Source: an uncultured Pelagibacteraceae bacterium (lineage in GTDB: Bacteria; Pseudomonadota; Alphaproteobacteria; Pelagibacterales; Pelagibacteraceae). Taken from it: a stretch of 64,000 bases of DNA. Every line of letters starts with the position of its first letter. Position 1 is the first letter of the stretch. Of this stretch, positions 42,868 to 52,436 are shown piece after piece. The position numbers were made by a program, and so were the translations under genes. The notes under the pieces were generated by a model that was not told the DNA's origin, searched no databases, and was given only the letters and a program-made list of their open reading frames with translations. Where the stretch lies: positions 1 to 64,000 of the forward strand of contig CACHUN010000003.1 in the NCBI GenBank assembly GCA_902583075.1, given 5' to 3'.

Positions 42868-43920
42868 AATATCTCCATCTTTAACAATATATTCTTTACC
42901 TTCCAATCTCATTTTTCCAGCTTCTTTAGATTTTAACCATCCTTGATTATTTAAAAAATCTTCATATGAAATTGTTTCAGCTCTTATAAATCCTTTTTCA
43001 AAGTCAGAATGAATTTCTCCAGCAGCATTTGGAGCCGTTGATTCCTTTGTAATAGTCCAAGCCCTAGTCTCCTCTGGTCCAGATGTAAAAAAAGTTTGTA
43101 AGGATAAAAGATCGTATCCTTTTCTTATTAATGAATTAAGTCCTGTCTCTGACATATTGATCATTTTCATATAATTTTTTTTTTCATTTTCATCATCTAA
43201 TTGGTTTATTTGATTTTCTATTTCTGCAGAAATTATTAATGTATTTTTTTCATCAAATTTTTTTATAAATTCCTCAGTATATTTGTTACCTGACTTAATA
43301 CTATCCTCGTCTACATTGCACACATATAGCTTTGGTTTTGTACAAAGAAGCCCGCTATTTTTTATAATTTTTTCACCAAATTCATTTGTGATCAATTTTA
43401 AATCTCCATCCTCATCTATTATCTTTTGGGCTGTTTCTAGCAATTTAACCTCTTCAATATCAACATTTTTTTTATTTTTTTTATCAAGTCTCTTTTGAAT
43501 TGACTCTAAATCAGCTAACTTCATTTCAGTTTCTATAATCTCCAAATCTCTTACAGGATCAACGGTAGAGTTAACATTTTGAATATCATCTGAGTCAAAA
43601 CATCTGATCATATGAATAATTGCATCAACTTCTCTGATATGAGACAAGAATTTATTACCTAATCCCTCCCCCTTGGAGGCTCCCTTAACAAGACCTGCGA
43701 TATCAACAAATGAAATTGTAGTGTTAATTTTTTTTTTGGAAATTGAAATTTCAGCTAGTTTATCAAGTCTTTTATCTGGAACTGATACAATGCCTATATT
43801 TGGATCAATTGTGCAAAAGGGAAAATTCTCTGCTTGTGCTTTATTAGAGTTTGTTAAAGCGTTAAATAAAGTAGACTTACCAACATTTGGCAATCCAACG
43901 ATTCCACATTTAAAACCCAT
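42844..43920 (-). CDS. ychF: Ribosome-binding ATPase YchF (Obg family)
   Basis: A 358-residue P-loop protein that binds ribosomes and prefers ATP. GIVGLPNVGKSTLFNALT with the P-loop is near residues 6-23, the switch region has FVDIAGLVKGASKGEGLGNKF, and the C-terminal TGS domain includes FFTSGPEETRAW and GFIRAETISYEDF. Last gene of the lgt-midA-pgeF-prs-rplY-pth-ychF run; it abuts the pth stop. Confidence 0.95.
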   Translation of the reverse strand: MGFKCGIVGLPNVGKSTLFNALTNSNKAQAENFPFCTIDPNIGIVSVPDKRLDKLAEISISKKKINTTISFVDIAGLVKGASKGEGLGNKFLSHIREVDAIIHMIRCFDSDDIQNVNSTVDPVRDLEIIETEMKLADLESIQKRLDKKNKKNVDIEEVKLLETAQKIIDEDGDLKLITNEFGEKIIKNSGLLCTKPKLYVCNVDEDSIKSGNKYTEEFIKKFDEKNTLIISAEIENQINQLDDENEKKNYMKMINMSETGLNSLIRKGYDLLSLQTFFTSGPEETRAWTITKESTAPNAAGEIHSDFEKGFIRAETISYEDFLNNQGWLKSKEAGKMRLEGKEYIVKDGDILNFRFNT

Positions 43921-44481
43921 TTAATTGTTGTTAACAGTACTTGAAAATAAGTCTAATTTTTTATCAATCAATATAGTTAAAGATTGAATTATATTACTTG
44001 TTATTGAGTCCAAATGAACTTGTTCATCCTCATTAAAGTCGTTTAGTACATAATCAGAGACAGGTATTTTATTTTCTGGCTTTCCTATACCAATACGAAC
44101 TCTTGAATATTCCTTACCTATAAATTTGTCAATTGATGCGATGCCATTATGACCCGCACTTGATCCACCAAACTTTGCTTTAATTTTTCCAAATTCAATA
44201 TCTAGGTCATCATGAAATACAATCACATCTTCCGCATCTATTTTGAAGTATTCAAGTAGCTCTCTAATACAAATTCCTGAATTATTCATAAATGTGAGAG
44301 GTTTAATTGCATATATTTTCTTATCACCAATATTTCCAGTAGTTAATAATCCCTTAAATTTTGGTTTTTGCTTAGACAGTCCAAATTTTTGGTTAATTGC
44401 ATCGACAATTTTAAAACCAATGTTATGTCTATTATTTTGACTATTTGGAGTCGGATTTCCTAAACCAACAAGTAACAACAT
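43921..44481 (-). CDS. pth: Peptidyl-tRNA hydrolase
   Basis: Recycles peptidyl-tRNA released from ribosomes. The 186-residue protein has LVGLGNPTPNSQNNRHNIGF with the catalytic His near residue 22 and the Asn at the GLGNP loop, and FHDDLDIEFGKIKAKFGGSSAGHNG with the catalytic Asp near residue 92. Adjacent to rplY upstream and ychF downstream as in other alphaproteobacteria. Confidence 0.95.
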   Translation of the reverse strand: MLLLVGLGNPTPNSQNNRHNIGFKIVDAINQKFGLSKQKPKFKGLLTTGNIGDKKIYAIKPLTFMNNSGICIRELLEYFKIDAEDVIVFHDDLDIEFGKIKAKFGGSSAGHNGIASIDKFIGKEYSRVRIGIGKPENKIPVSDYVLNDFNEDEQVHLDSITSNIIQSLTILIDKKLDLFSSTVNNN

Positions 44482-44517
44482 ATCAAATTAAATCTGGAAA
44501 AAAAATTTCACTATTTA

Positions 44518-45234
44518 TTATTTTTTATCTGATGAAGATTTATCTTCTTCTTTAGTTTTGTCGCCCTCAGCCTTATCACCATCGGTTGAAGTTTTATCAC
44601 TATCTACTTCGGCTGCTTCTACTCCTTCTGCTGCCTCACCTTCAGCTGCCTCTGCTGGTTTTTCTGGCTCTTTAACTACCGTAGGTGCAGCAACTGTTGC
44701 AATCACGAAGTCTCTGCCTTGAATCGTAGGGGTAACGTTTTCAGGTAAATTAATTGAGGAAATTTTTATACTTGTACCAATATCTAAACCTTTTAAATCT
44801 ACAACTAGCTCAGTTGGAATATTTTCTGCAGGACATCTTAATTCTACCTTACGTCTTACAATATTTAGTACACCTCCACGTTTAAGCCCTGGTGATAGTT
44901 CATTGTTTATGAATTTCACAGGTATTTCTAAAATAATTTTTCCACCTTTAACAATTCTCATTAAGTCAAAATGAATAGGCTCATCTGTGACAGTGTCAAA
45001 AGCAATATTTCTTGTTAAAACTTTTTGCTCTTTCCCATCTAAGCTAATAGAAATTACATTAGATAAAAAATTTTCTTTATTTATTAAATTTTTTAGCTCT
45101 TTAGTTGTAATGGAAATTTTTTCATTTGGTTGTTCGCCACCATAAACTATACCCGGAACATTACCTTTGTTTCTTAGGTCGTTCACTTGGCCTTTGGTTT
45201 TTGTTTCTCTAATTATTGCTTGTATTGTGCTCAT
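44518..45234 (-). CDS. rplY: Ribosomal protein bL25, CTC form with long acidic tail
   Basis: Binds 5S rRNA in the large subunit. The 238-residue protein has the L25 domain at residues 1-95 (GIVYGGEQPNEKI) and the CTC beta domain (LRCPAENIPTELVVDLKGLD) at about 95-185, followed by a roughly 50-residue low-complexity Ala/Glu/Asp/Lys tail. The tail is longer than in most bacteria but similar tails occur in other alphaproteobacterial bL25. It lies 36 bases upstream of pth. Confidence 0.93.
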   Translation of the reverse strand: MSTIQAIIRETKTKGQVNDLRNKGNVPGIVYGGEQPNEKISITTKELKNLINKENFLSNVISISLDGKEQKVLTRNIAFDTVTDEPIHFDLMRIVKGGKIILEIPVKFINNELSPGLKRGGVLNIVRRKVELRCPAENIPTELVVDLKGLDIGTSIKISSINLPENVTPTIQGRDFVIATVAAPTVVKEPEKPAEAAEGEAAEGVEAAEVDSDKTSTDGDKAEGDKTKEEDKSSSDKK

Positions 45235-45276
45235 AAAGAGCTGGTTTTTAACCGAAGTTAGCTAATTTTACAAGTT

Positions 45277-46227
45277 TTATTTAAATAGATCTGAAACAGA
45301 TGTTGAATTAGAAATCCTTTTAATAGCCTCAGCCAATAATATTGATATTGATAATACTTCAATATTTCTTACTTTTTTTAATTTGTCTGAACTGTCTATA
45401 CTATCTGTAATAACTAAATTTTTAATTTTTGAATTCTTTATCTTTTTAACTGCATCACCACTAAAAACCCCGTGAGTTGCATATACATGAACTTCATTTG
45501 CACCTCTTTTTAATAAAGCATCAGCTGCATTGACAATTGTTCCTCCGGAATCAATTATATCATCAGTTAAAATACAAATTTTGTTTTTAACATTACCAAT
45601 AACATTCATAACTTGTGACTTTCCAGGACTAGGTCTCCTTTTATCAACTATTGCTAAACCGACGTCTAATTTTTTTCCTAAAGCTCTTGCTCTTTCAACT
45701 CCTCCAACATCAGGCGCAACGCAAATTATATTATTACTTTTAATTTTCCTTTTAATATGCTTTGCAAATATTGGGGTAGCAAAAAGGTTATCAACTGGGA
45801 TATCAAAAAAACCTTGAATTTGTCCTGCGTGCAAATCCACTGTCACCACTCTGTCAGCTCCTGCATTTGTAATTAAGTTTGAGACTAATTTTGCAGAAAT
45901 AGAAGTTCTTGGCACAACTTTACGATCTTGTCTGGCATACCCAAAATAAGGAATAACAGTAGTAATATTTTTTGCAGATGATCTTTTAAGTGCATCTATA
46001 CAAAGAAGTAACTCCATTAAATTATCATTTGCTGGAGAGGACACTGATTGAATTATAAAAATACTGTTACCTCTTATATTTTCGTTAATTTCAATATAGA
46101 TCTCGCCATCTGCAAATTTTCTAATACTGGTATTGACTAATTTATTTTTTAGATTTTTGGATATTTTATTACTTAGCTCTTTATTGCTATTTCCGGTGAG
46201 AATCTTCATTTTTTGAGAATAACTCAT
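45277..46227 (-). CDS. prs: Ribose-phosphate pyrophosphokinase
   Basis: Makes PRPP from ribose 5-phosphate and ATP for nucleotide, His and Trp synthesis. The 316-residue protein has [20 protein letters not shown] near residues 100-119, [18 protein letters not shown] near 134-151 and the PRPP loop [16 protein letters not shown] near 219-234. It overlaps pgeF by 4 bases. The 42-base gap to rplY contains a small GGTT-TTT-AACC repeat, too weak to assign. Confidence 0.96.
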   Translation of the reverse strand: MSYSQKMKILTGNSNKELSNKISKNLKNKLVNTSIRKFADGEIYIEINENIRGNSIFIIQSVSSPANDNLMELLLCIDALKRSSAKNITTVIPYFGYARQDRKVVPRTSISAKLVSNLITNAGADRVVTVDLHAGQIQGFFDIPVDNLFATPIFAKHIKRKIKSNNIICVAPDVGGVERARALGKKLDVGLAIVDKRRPSPGKSQVMNVIGNVKNKICILTDDIIDSGGTIVNAADALLKRGANEVHVYATHGVFSGDAVKKIKNSKIKNLVITDSIDSSDKLKKVRNIEVLSISILLAEAIKRISNSTSVSDLFK

Positions 46228-46976
46228 TTAATCATAATTACAGAAATATTTCTACCATAATCATTTAATTTATTTTTAATTGATCTCCTAGCACTGAAAA
46301 AGTTGTTACTTAATAAATATGTATCTTTTTTGATAATTTCAATGTTTTTAACCCCAAATTTCACAAGTTCATCTTTTATATAATCTATTAAACTGAAATA
46401 TATTTTATTTCTTTTGGTTTTAAAAAATTTTTTATTAGATCTTTTTTGTTTAATAAATTTATCCAAGAAATCATTTCTTACCTCATAGTTGTCTTTTCCT
46501 ATACAAGGTCCAATTACAACTATTAAATCATTAAAATTACTACCACTTGACTTAAATTTTCTTAATGTAGTGGATACTATTTTTTTGTATGCTCCCTTCC
46601 AACCTGCATGTAGAGCACTAATTAAATTATTAACTGGATCATATATAAAAACAGGAGCACAATCAGCTGTCAAAATTCCTAAAGCGATACCTTTTTTATT
46701 TGTTATTAATGAGTCGCCTTTTAATTTTTTCTTTGGAATTTTACTTACTTTATAAACATAATTACTGTGAATTTGATCTAACAATATGAGATTATTTTTA
46801 TCACAGCCAATTTTTTGGCAAACTTTTTTTATATTTTTTTTAACATCTCTAATTTTATCATCAGATCCTAAGCCACAATTTAAACTTCTATAAATACCTG
46901 TTGAAAAACCTCCAAATCGATTAAAAAACCCATGTCTTATCATTTTAAATTTGGAGAGTTTTTTTGATTTAAACAT
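46224..46976 (-). CDS. pgeF: Peptidoglycan editing factor PgeF / purine nucleoside phosphorylase (YfiH, laccase domain)
   Basis: A 250-residue protein of the YfiH/DUF152 family. The metal and catalytic residues are visible in [11 protein letters not shown] with a His near residue 66, [11 protein letters not shown] with the Cys near 104, and [14 protein letters not shown] with a His near 120. Family members act on purine nucleosides and remove wrong sugars in peptidoglycan precursors. Neighbour midA overlaps it by one base. Confidence 0.9.
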   Translation of the reverse strand: MFKSKKLSKFKMIRHGFFNRFGGFSTGIYRSLNCGLGSDDKIRDVKKNIKKVCQKIGCDKNNLILLDQIHSNYVYKVSKIPKKKLKGDSLITNKKGIALGILTADCAPVFIYDPVNNLISALHAGWKGAYKKIVSTTLRKFKSSGSNFNDLIVVIGPCIGKDNYEVRNDFLDKFIKQKRSNKKFFKTKRNKIYFSLIDYIKDELVKFGVKNIEIIKKDTYLLSNNFFSARRSIKNKLNDYGRNISVIMIK

Positions 46977-48058
46977 TATTCAAAGCCAAAAAAATTATTA
47001 TTTTTATTTTTGTATCCAAAAATTACCTTAAAGAGGCTTCCCATTTGTTTTTCATTTAGTAGCCTAGACAAAGTTTCTTTCATATATTTCTGCTCTTCAT
47101 TAGTCCTTTTTTTCTCTAGAATATGCGCTCTTTCAATTATACCCATTCTTTCTAGAAAAAACCTTTGAGTAACTACTTTTTTTACTTTAAGTTTATTTTT
47201 AAGGAAAAACTCTTTTAATAAATTAAAATTTACTAGTGAAGTAATATCTGCCTTGCCAAGATTTTTTAACATTGTCTCGGTTGAAATTTTTTTATTATCC
47301 ATCACTGCCTGAATGGTATTTGAGTTATTACTATTCAAATAACCGTAATCTATAAGTAAAATACCACCAGAAAGTTTATTGATTTTCCTAATTATTGGAT
47401 TTAACTCTATTAATCCCTTTTTAGGAAATTCAATAAATTTAAGTTTTTTTAATGTCTCAAAAGTCATTATTTGAGCAACATCTTTTTTATTACTTCTTAT
47501 AAACTTTTCAATAATATCAATATTGTCTTTAACTGAATAACATTTTTCAAATAACTCATTATTTATATTTGAAAACTGTTTAATTGGTATTGCATCAAAA
47601 AACTCATTTCCAAAAAAAATAACAGGTCCGTTTTTTATTGAGTTAAAGTTTTTGATCCATTTAATTCGTTTATTATCTATATTTTGCTTTTGTAATTTTT
47701 TTAAAAATAAACTTTTCTCATATAAGTAAATTTTTATTGCTTTATTTAATTTTGGAAACTTTTTTAAGGTACTAATTATAACTTTAGTTAAACTTCCATC
47801 TCCTGGTCCAAGTTCTACAAAATTAAATACTTTAGGTTTACCCATTTTTTCCCAGGCAGAAATCAACCATATGCCTATAATTTCTGAAAATAGATTTGAA
47901 ATAGTAGGGGATGTTATAAAATCTCCATTTTTGCCAAATGGATCTTTGCTAGAATAATAACCAATCTCAGGTTCATATAGAATTTTTTCAATAAAATCAT
48001 CAACAGGTAAAGGTTTTTTTGATGTAATTTTAAATTTTTTGAGACTTGGTTTCATCAT
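46976..48058 (-). CDS. SAM-dependent methyltransferase, MidA/NDUFAF7 family (DUF185)
   Basis: The 360-residue protein has PLPVDDFIEKILYEPEIGYYS at its N-terminus, and FVELGPGDGSLTKVI as the AdoMet-binding motif near residues 82-96, both typical of MidA. In mitochondria the homologue methylates an Arg of complex I subunit NDUFS2; the bacterial target is not established. It overlaps lgt by 29 bases, an unusually long overlap for this window. An internal Met (second codon) makes the exact start slightly uncertain. Confidence 0.88.
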   Translation of the reverse strand: MMKPSLKKFKITSKKPLPVDDFIEKILYEPEIGYYSSKDPFGKNGDFITSPTISNLFSEIIGIWLISAWEKMGKPKVFNFVELGPGDGSLTKVIISTLKKFPKLNKAIKIYLYEKSLFLKKLQKQNIDNKRIKWIKNFNSIKNGPVIFFGNEFFDAIPIKQFSNINNELFEKCYSVKDNIDIIEKFIRSNKKDVAQIMTFETLKKLKFIEFPKKGLIELNPIIRKINKLSGGILLIDYGYLNSNNSNTIQAVMDNKKISTETMLKNLGKADITSLVNFNLLKEFFLKNKLKVKKVVTQRFFLERMGIIERAHILEKKRTNEEQKYMKETLSRLLNEKQMGSLFKVIFGYKNKNNNFFGFE

Positions 48059-48815
48059 TTCTTTTAAAATAAATTAAAAACCCAATTAAAATCATTATGG
48101 CACTTAAAAGCATTCCCATACTTACATGTCCAAATAAATATCCAATTTGTATATCTGGCTCTCTAAAAATTTCAGATGTAATTCTAAAGCATCCATAAAG
48201 TATTAAGAATATGAAAGAGCAGGTCCCAATTTTATAATTTTTATTAAAAAAAATTAAATTCATTAGAATAAATAAAATAATACCTTCTAAAAATGCTTCG
48301 TATAATTGAGAAGGATGTCTTAATTTATTGTCATAGTTTGGAAAAAAAACTCCCCAATCAGAATTTGTAACTTTTCCAACTAATTCTCCATTTATAAAGT
48401 TTGAAATCCTACCAAAGAAAATTCCTATTGGTGCTGTGATTGATACTAAATCTAAAAAAATATAAATATCTTTCTTATTTTTTTTTGAAAATAAATAACT
48501 AGTAATAATTATACCCATTAAACCACCATGAAATGACATGCCGCCGTTCCATATTATAAAAATTTCAATTGGATTATTTAAAAAGTATGTAAAATTGTAA
48601 AAAATTACATATCCTAGCCTTCCTCCAATAATAATTCCTATTATCAAATATGAGATATAATCTTCAAATAATTTTGAAATTAAATTGTCCTTAATAAGTA
48701 TCTTTTTACAATATAACCAACCGAAAATAATCCCAAAAATATATGCTAGCGAATACCACCTGACACTTAAAGAGAATATTTCAAAAGCTACTGGGTCAAA
48801 ATTATTAGTAAACAT
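48030..48815 (-). CDS. lgt: Prolipoprotein diacylglyceryl transferase
   Basis: Adds diacylglycerol to the Cys of prolipoproteins in the inner membrane. The 261-residue protein has about seven helices, GGMSFHGGLMGI near residues 91-101, the Lgt signature GRISNFINGELVGK near 134-147 with catalytic Arg and Asn residues, and RHPSQLYEAFLEG near 165-177. It heads the seven-gene leftward run and is divergent from ubiK, with 50 bases between. Confidence 0.94.
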   Translation of the reverse strand: MFTNNFDPVAFEIFSLSVRWYSLAYIFGIIFGWLYCKKILIKDNLISKLFEDYISYLIIGIIIGGRLGYVIFYNFTYFLNNPIEIFIIWNGGMSFHGGLMGIIITSYLFSKKNKKDIYIFLDLVSITAPIGIFFGRISNFINGELVGKVTNSDWGVFFPNYDNKLRHPSQLYEAFLEGIILFILMNLIFFNKNYKIGTCSFIFLILYGCFRITSEIFREPDIQIGYLFGHVSMGMLLSAIMILIGFLIYFKRNDETKSQKI

Positions 48816-48865
48816 TTGTAAAATTTATTATAAGCTATTAAATAGAACTCTAGTAAATAATTATT

Positions 48866-49108
48866 ATGTCAAAATCAAGATTCGTATTCGATAAATTTGC
48901 AAAACTAATCGAACAAGGTCTGATTAATTATAAAGATGTATCTGATGAGGTAATCTCAATACTAAAATCAAAGAGAGATGAAATTGTATTTAAAATGAAA
49001 CTAGCAAGTAAAGAAGAAGTAGATGTTTTGAATAAGAGAATTAGCATCCTAGAAAAAAAATTAGAAGAGAAGAAAAAAAAGAAAAAGGCTAGTAAGGTAA
49101 AGAAATAG
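48866..49108 (+). CDS. ubiK: Ubiquinone biosynthesis accessory factor UbiK (BMFP domain)
   Basis: An 80-residue coiled-coil protein of the DUF526/BMFP family. Key features are the phenylalanine-rich N-terminus (RFVFDKFAKLIEQG) and the C-terminal coiled coil KEEVDVLNKRISILEKKLEE ending in a Lys-rich tail. UbiK binds UbiJ and helps late ubiquinone steps under aerobic conditions. It is a single-gene unit; its last 20 bases overlap the histidine kinase gene on the other strand. Confidence 0.8.
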   Translation: MSKSRFVFDKFAKLIEQGLINYKDVSDEVISILKSKRDEIVFKMKLASKEEVDVLNKRISILEKKLEEKKKKKKASKVKK

Positions 49109-50405
49109 TCACCTTTAACCCACCCAATTTTGATTTATTAAACTTAATGTCTCCTCCATGAGACTTTATAATATCAGATGATATTGATAAACCTAAACCG
49201 ACACTTGATTTAGATTCAGACCTACTTTTGTCTATTTTATAGAATGGTTTTGTAATGTTATTAAATTCTGATTTATCTACACCAGGACCATCATCATCAA
49301 TTGATAAAATAATTATTGAGTTTTTTGTTTCTAAATTTAATAAAATTTTTTCTGCATATTTAACAGAATTTTCTAGTAAGTTATTGATACACCTTGTAAT
49401 TAAATTTTTCCTTCCGTTGAAATAGATTTTTTTCTTAATTTTTTTTTCAATATTATTATTTTCATACCTTGAAATTATTTCATCTAATAGTTCAGAAATA
49501 TCAAAGGTTTCAGTTTTATCTTTTGCGCCTGTGCTTGCAAACTGAAGGTATTCATTTAGCATTTTTTCCATTTCATCAACATCCTTTGATATTTTTTCTG
49601 AAAGATCCTTGTCCTTTATAACAGCAAGTTGTAATTTAATTCTTGTAAGAGGTGTTCTTAAATCATGACTTATTCCAGATAGCATCTCAGATCTTTGATT
49701 TAAATGTCTAAGAATTCTTTTTCTCATCTTTTCAAATTCAAGACCTGCTTTTCTTATTTCTAAAGCTCCTGATGGTCTAAACTCCTCAACATCTTCACCT
49801 CTGCCAAACCTCTCTGATGCTTGAGCTAATTTAGTTATAGGTCTAGTTTGATTTTTTAAGAAAATCATCGCCACTGCTATCATCAAAATTGCAGGAACTG
49901 TAATCCAAAATGCAAAAATTCTTATTGATGATACTTGAATTCTTTCCTTAGGAAAAAATATTTGTAAAACACCTTCTCTAAATTTTATTCTTAAATCTAC
50001 AACTTCCTTATACGAAATTGTATTAAACCAATGTTGACCAATTTTAGGCTTCAATTCTCTCCTCAAAGTTCTGTCCATTGGACTAAACCATCTCTCAACT
50101 TTAATATCTGGCAATTTTTCATTCTCTAAAAATCTCACTGAAAAGCTAAAATTTTTGTTATATAGATCTGTAACTATTTTTTTATTGTACTGACTTTCGT
50201 TATTATAAATATCAATAATTGTTACAATCTCACTTACCAAAGCTTTAGTTAAACCTTTGTTTGTTTTAATCCATAAACTGTCAAAAAAAACTAAAGAAAT
50301 TGTAATTTGTAAAATTAATATCGGGACAGCAACAATTAGCAATCCTCTATAAAATAATCTTTTAGGTAATATGTTCTTTACAATTCTATTCAATCCAAAG
50401 GACAT
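49089..50405 (-). CDS. EnvZ-like sensor histidine kinase, partner of the upstream response regulator
   Basis: From the ATG at 50405 the protein has 438 residues: first membrane helix near 17-42, a periplasmic domain, second helix near 165-185, a HAMP linker (TRPITKLAQASERFGRGED), HisKA with the phospho-acceptor His in SGISHDLRTPLTRIKLQL near 255, N box NNLLENSVKYA, DDGPGV and GLGLSI of the ATPase domain. The longer reading to 50459 overlaps the regulator by 74 bases, so 50405 (20-base overlap) is preferred. The stimulus is unknown. Confidence 0.92.
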   Translation of the reverse strand: MSFGLNRIVKNILPKRLFYRGLLIVAVPILILQITISLVFFDSLWIKTNKGLTKALVSEIVTIIDIYNNESQYNKKIVTDLYNKNFSFSVRFLENEKLPDIKVERWFSPMDRTLRRELKPKIGQHWFNTISYKEVVDLRIKFREGVLQIFFPKERIQVSSIRIFAFWITVPAILMIAVAMIFLKNQTRPITKLAQASERFGRGEDVEEFRPSGALEIRKAGLEFEKMRKRILRHLNQRSEMLSGISHDLRTPLTRIKLQLAVIKDKDLSEKISKDVDEMEKMLNEYLQFASTGAKDKTETFDISELLDEIISRYENNNIEKKIKKKIYFNGRKNLITRCINNLLENSVKYAEKILLNLETKNSIIILSIDDDGPGVDKSEFNNITKPFYKIDKSRSESKSSVGLGLSISSDIIKSHGGDIKFNKSKLGGLKVTISLPY

Positions 50406-51063
50406 AACCTTCTCCTCTAATGGTTTGCAAGTATTTGGGACTTTTTGGAGTTTCTTCAATTTTTTTTCTTAATCTAGTAATAATAACATCTATTGATCTT
50501 TCTTTATTTAGATCTATCAAACTTGCAATTTCATCTCTTTTATAGATTTTGCCAGGAGAATTTATCATTTTTTCTAAAATTAGTTTTTCGGTGTTGTTTA
50601 TTTTTAGTCTTTGATCATCTTTAAAGATAAAAAGCTTTTTTAGGTCTATTTTTATTTTACCAAATTCAATGACTCTTTTTATTTCTAATGATTTAGTTTT
50701 ATTTAAAATATTATTTATTCTTAAAATTAATTCCTTTGGTTCAAAAGGTTTTGTTAAATAATCATCTGCACCTACTTCAAGTCCTTCAATTCTTTCAGAT
50801 GGCTCTCCCTTGGCTGTCAGCAATAAAATTGGTGTATCAATTTTTTTTTTATAATCTTGAGTAAACTCTAAACCAGTTTTTCCTGGCATCATTATATCTA
50901 ACACTATTAAGTCAAATTTGATAACTTTAGTCTTTTCAAAAGCATCATTTGAATCTTTGGCAGTTGAAACAAGATAATTATTTTGATTTAAATATTCTTT
51001 TACTAGATCTCTAATTCTATCATCATCATCTACAATTAATATATGCGCTTTAAAGTTTTTCAT
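50386..51063 (-). CDS. petR: OmpR/PetR-type DNA-binding response regulator
   Basis: The 225-residue protein (ATG at 51063) has a receiver domain with the acidic pocket ILIVDDDDRIRD and the phospho-acceptor Asp in IVLDIMMPGKTG near residue 54, Lys in YLTKPFEPKEL, and a winged-helix C-terminus ending TIRGEGYVLWIE. Its position after a MarR-type gene and before a kinase matches the petP-petR arrangement of alphaproteobacteria, where the pair is linked with bc1 complex expression in Rhodobacter. The name is therefore an inference from context. Confidence 0.85.
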   Translation of the reverse strand: MKNFKAHILIVDDDDRIRDLVKEYLNQNNYLVSTAKDSNDAFEKTKVIKFDLIVLDIMMPGKTGLEFTQDYKKKIDTPILLLTAKGEPSERIEGLEVGADDYLTKPFEPKELILRINNILNKTKSLEIKRVIEFGKIKIDLKKLFIFKDDQRLKINNTEKLILEKMINSPGKIYKRDEIASLIDLNKERSIDVIITRLRKKIEETPKSPKYLQTIRGEGYVLWIE

Positions 51064-51493
51064 TAATAATTTTTTTAAGTACTTTATCAAAACTTATAAC
51101 ATCGTTGGATTCAGAACTTAAAAATGCATCATAAATTCTTTTTTTTTGGGCAGAAAAAATTTCATCAAATATTTTTTCTCCTTCTTCTGTTAAGTATACA
51201 TGTTTAACTCTTGTATCTATTTCGTCTCTTTTAAATTCTATAGCCTTAATCTCTACCAAATCATTAAGAACTCTATTTAAACTTTGTTTCGTAACCTTAA
51301 GCTTCCTTAATAAGCTTGAAATAGTTATACCTTCATACAAAGATATAAGGTGAATTACTTTATTGTGAGCAGTTCCTAAAGCATGTTTATCTAAAACCTT
51401 TTTAGCATCAGCGACAGTTTCTCTATATCCATTGAATATTTTTTCGATATATTCTTTTAATTGATGATCTTTTAAATATAAAAGTTTTTTCAT
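51050..51493 (-). CDS. petP: MarR-family regulator, PetP-like
   Basis: A 147-residue winged-helix protein. The HTH region ITISSLLRKLKVTKQSLNRVLNDLVE near residues 53-78 and the wing RDEIDTRVKHVYLTEEGEKI resemble PetP of Rhodobacter more than antibiotic-resistance MarR proteins. It overlaps petR by 14 bases, which couples their translation. The 61-base gap to the divergent ilvE is the likely site for its own promoter and autoregulation. Confidence 0.8.
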   Translation of the reverse strand: MKKLLYLKDHQLKEYIEKIFNGYRETVADAKKVLDKHALGTAHNKVIHLISLYEGITISSLLRKLKVTKQSLNRVLNDLVEIKAIEFKRDEIDTRVKHVYLTEEGEKIFDEIFSAQKKRIYDAFLSSESNDVISFDKVLKKIINEKL

Positions 51494-51507
51494 AATGGTA
51501 AGTTATA

Positions 51508-51536
51508 TTGACATATTATATATACAAAGATATTTT
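51508..51536 (+). promoter_or_regulatory. Candidate sigma-70 promoter of ilvE in the petP-ilvE gap
   Basis: A consensus TTGACA (51508-51513) and TATTTT (51531-51536) are separated by 17 bases. Transcription would begin near 51543, giving ilvE (ATG 51555) a leader of roughly a dozen bases without a Shine-Dalgarno sequence. The spacer is a TATA-rich stretch suitable for a MarR-type site, but no clean palindrome is present. Confidence 0.45.
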
Positions 51537-51554
51537 TTCTAAAAAATAAATCAA

Positions 51555-52436
51555 ATGATACCTTACGATAAAAGAGATGGAAAAATCTGGTACAATGGTG
51601 ATCTTGTTGAGTGGCAGGATGCAAAACTACATGTTATTAGTCATGGACTACACTATGCAAGTTTAGTTTTTGAGGGTGTAAGAGTGTATGATGGTGAAAT
51701 TTTCAAGCTACAAGAACATACTGATAGATTATATCATTCGGCTAAAAGAATGGACATGAAAATTCCTTACACAAAAGAAGTAATAAACAAAGCTTGTAAC
51801 CAGATAATAAAAATTCAAAATGTACAGAACGGTTATTTGAGACCTTTTGCTTGGAGAGGTAGTGAAATGATGGGTGTATCTGCTCAAAAAACAAAAATAA
51901 ATGTTGCGGTAGCTACTTGGGAGTGGGGTGACTATTTCGATCCTAAGTTGAAAATTGAAGGTATAAAATTAAATATTTCTAATTGGAGAAGACCAGCTCC
52001 AAATACTATACCGTGGGATAGCAAAGCTGCAGGATTGTATATGATTTGTACACTTTCCAAGCATGAGGCTGAAAGACAAGGGTTTAGTGAGTCATTAATG
52101 TTAGATCATGAAGATAATGTTGCTGAATCAACGAGTGCAAACATATTTTTTAAAGATAAAAATGGTGAACTTCATACTCCAATTCCAGACTCATTCTTAA
52201 ATGGTATCACAAGGCAAACTGTTATTGAATTAGCAAAATCAAAAAATATAAAAGTTCATGAAAGGAAAATTAAACCAGATGAATTGGAAAGTTTTGAAGG
52301 ATGCTTTTTAACTGGGACAGCTGCTGAGATAACACCAATTTCTCAAATTGCTGAAAATAACTATAAAGTTTGTGATCTTATTTTAGATTTATCGTCAAGC
52401 TATGGTAAATTAGTAAGAAAAAAAAGGGCAGCTTAA
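51555..52436 (+). CDS. ilvE: Branched-chain amino acid aminotransferase
   Basis: PLP fold-type IV enzyme that makes Leu, Ile and Val from the keto acids. The 293-residue protein has the start ...GKIWYNGDLVEWQDAK, HYASLVFEGVRVYDG near residues 36-50, the PLP Lys in WDSKAAGLYM near 158, and GFSESLMLDHEDNVAESTSANIF near 177-199. It is a single-gene unit next to petPR, a neighbourhood I recall from other alphaproteobacteria. It shares its TTAA stop with pgsA. Confidence 0.94.
   Translation: MIPYDKRDGKIWYNGDLVEWQDAKLHVISHGLHYASLVFEGVRVYDGEIFKLQEHTDRLYHSAKRMDMKIPYTKEVINKACNQIIKIQNVQNGYLRPFAWRGSEMMGVSAQKTKINVAVATWEWGDYFDPKLKIEGIKLNISNWRRPAPNTIPWDSKAAGLYMICTLSKHEAERQGFSESLMLDHEDNVAESTSANIFFKDKNGELHTPIPDSFLNGITRQTVIELAKSKNIKVHERKIKPDELESFEGCFLTGTAAEITPISQIAENNYKVCDLILDLSSSYGKLVRKKRAA

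Noticed and set aside
44520..44700. Low-complexity tail of rplY as a tandem repeat or foreign insertion
   Set aside because: The Ala/Glu/Lys-rich segment has no regular repeat unit at the DNA level and such tails occur in other alphaproteobacterial bL25 proteins.
45239..45253. GGTT-TTT-AACC repeat upstream of rplY as a riboswitch or leader
   Set aside because: The stem is only 4 bases and the whole gap is 42 bases, too short for a known riboswitch class.
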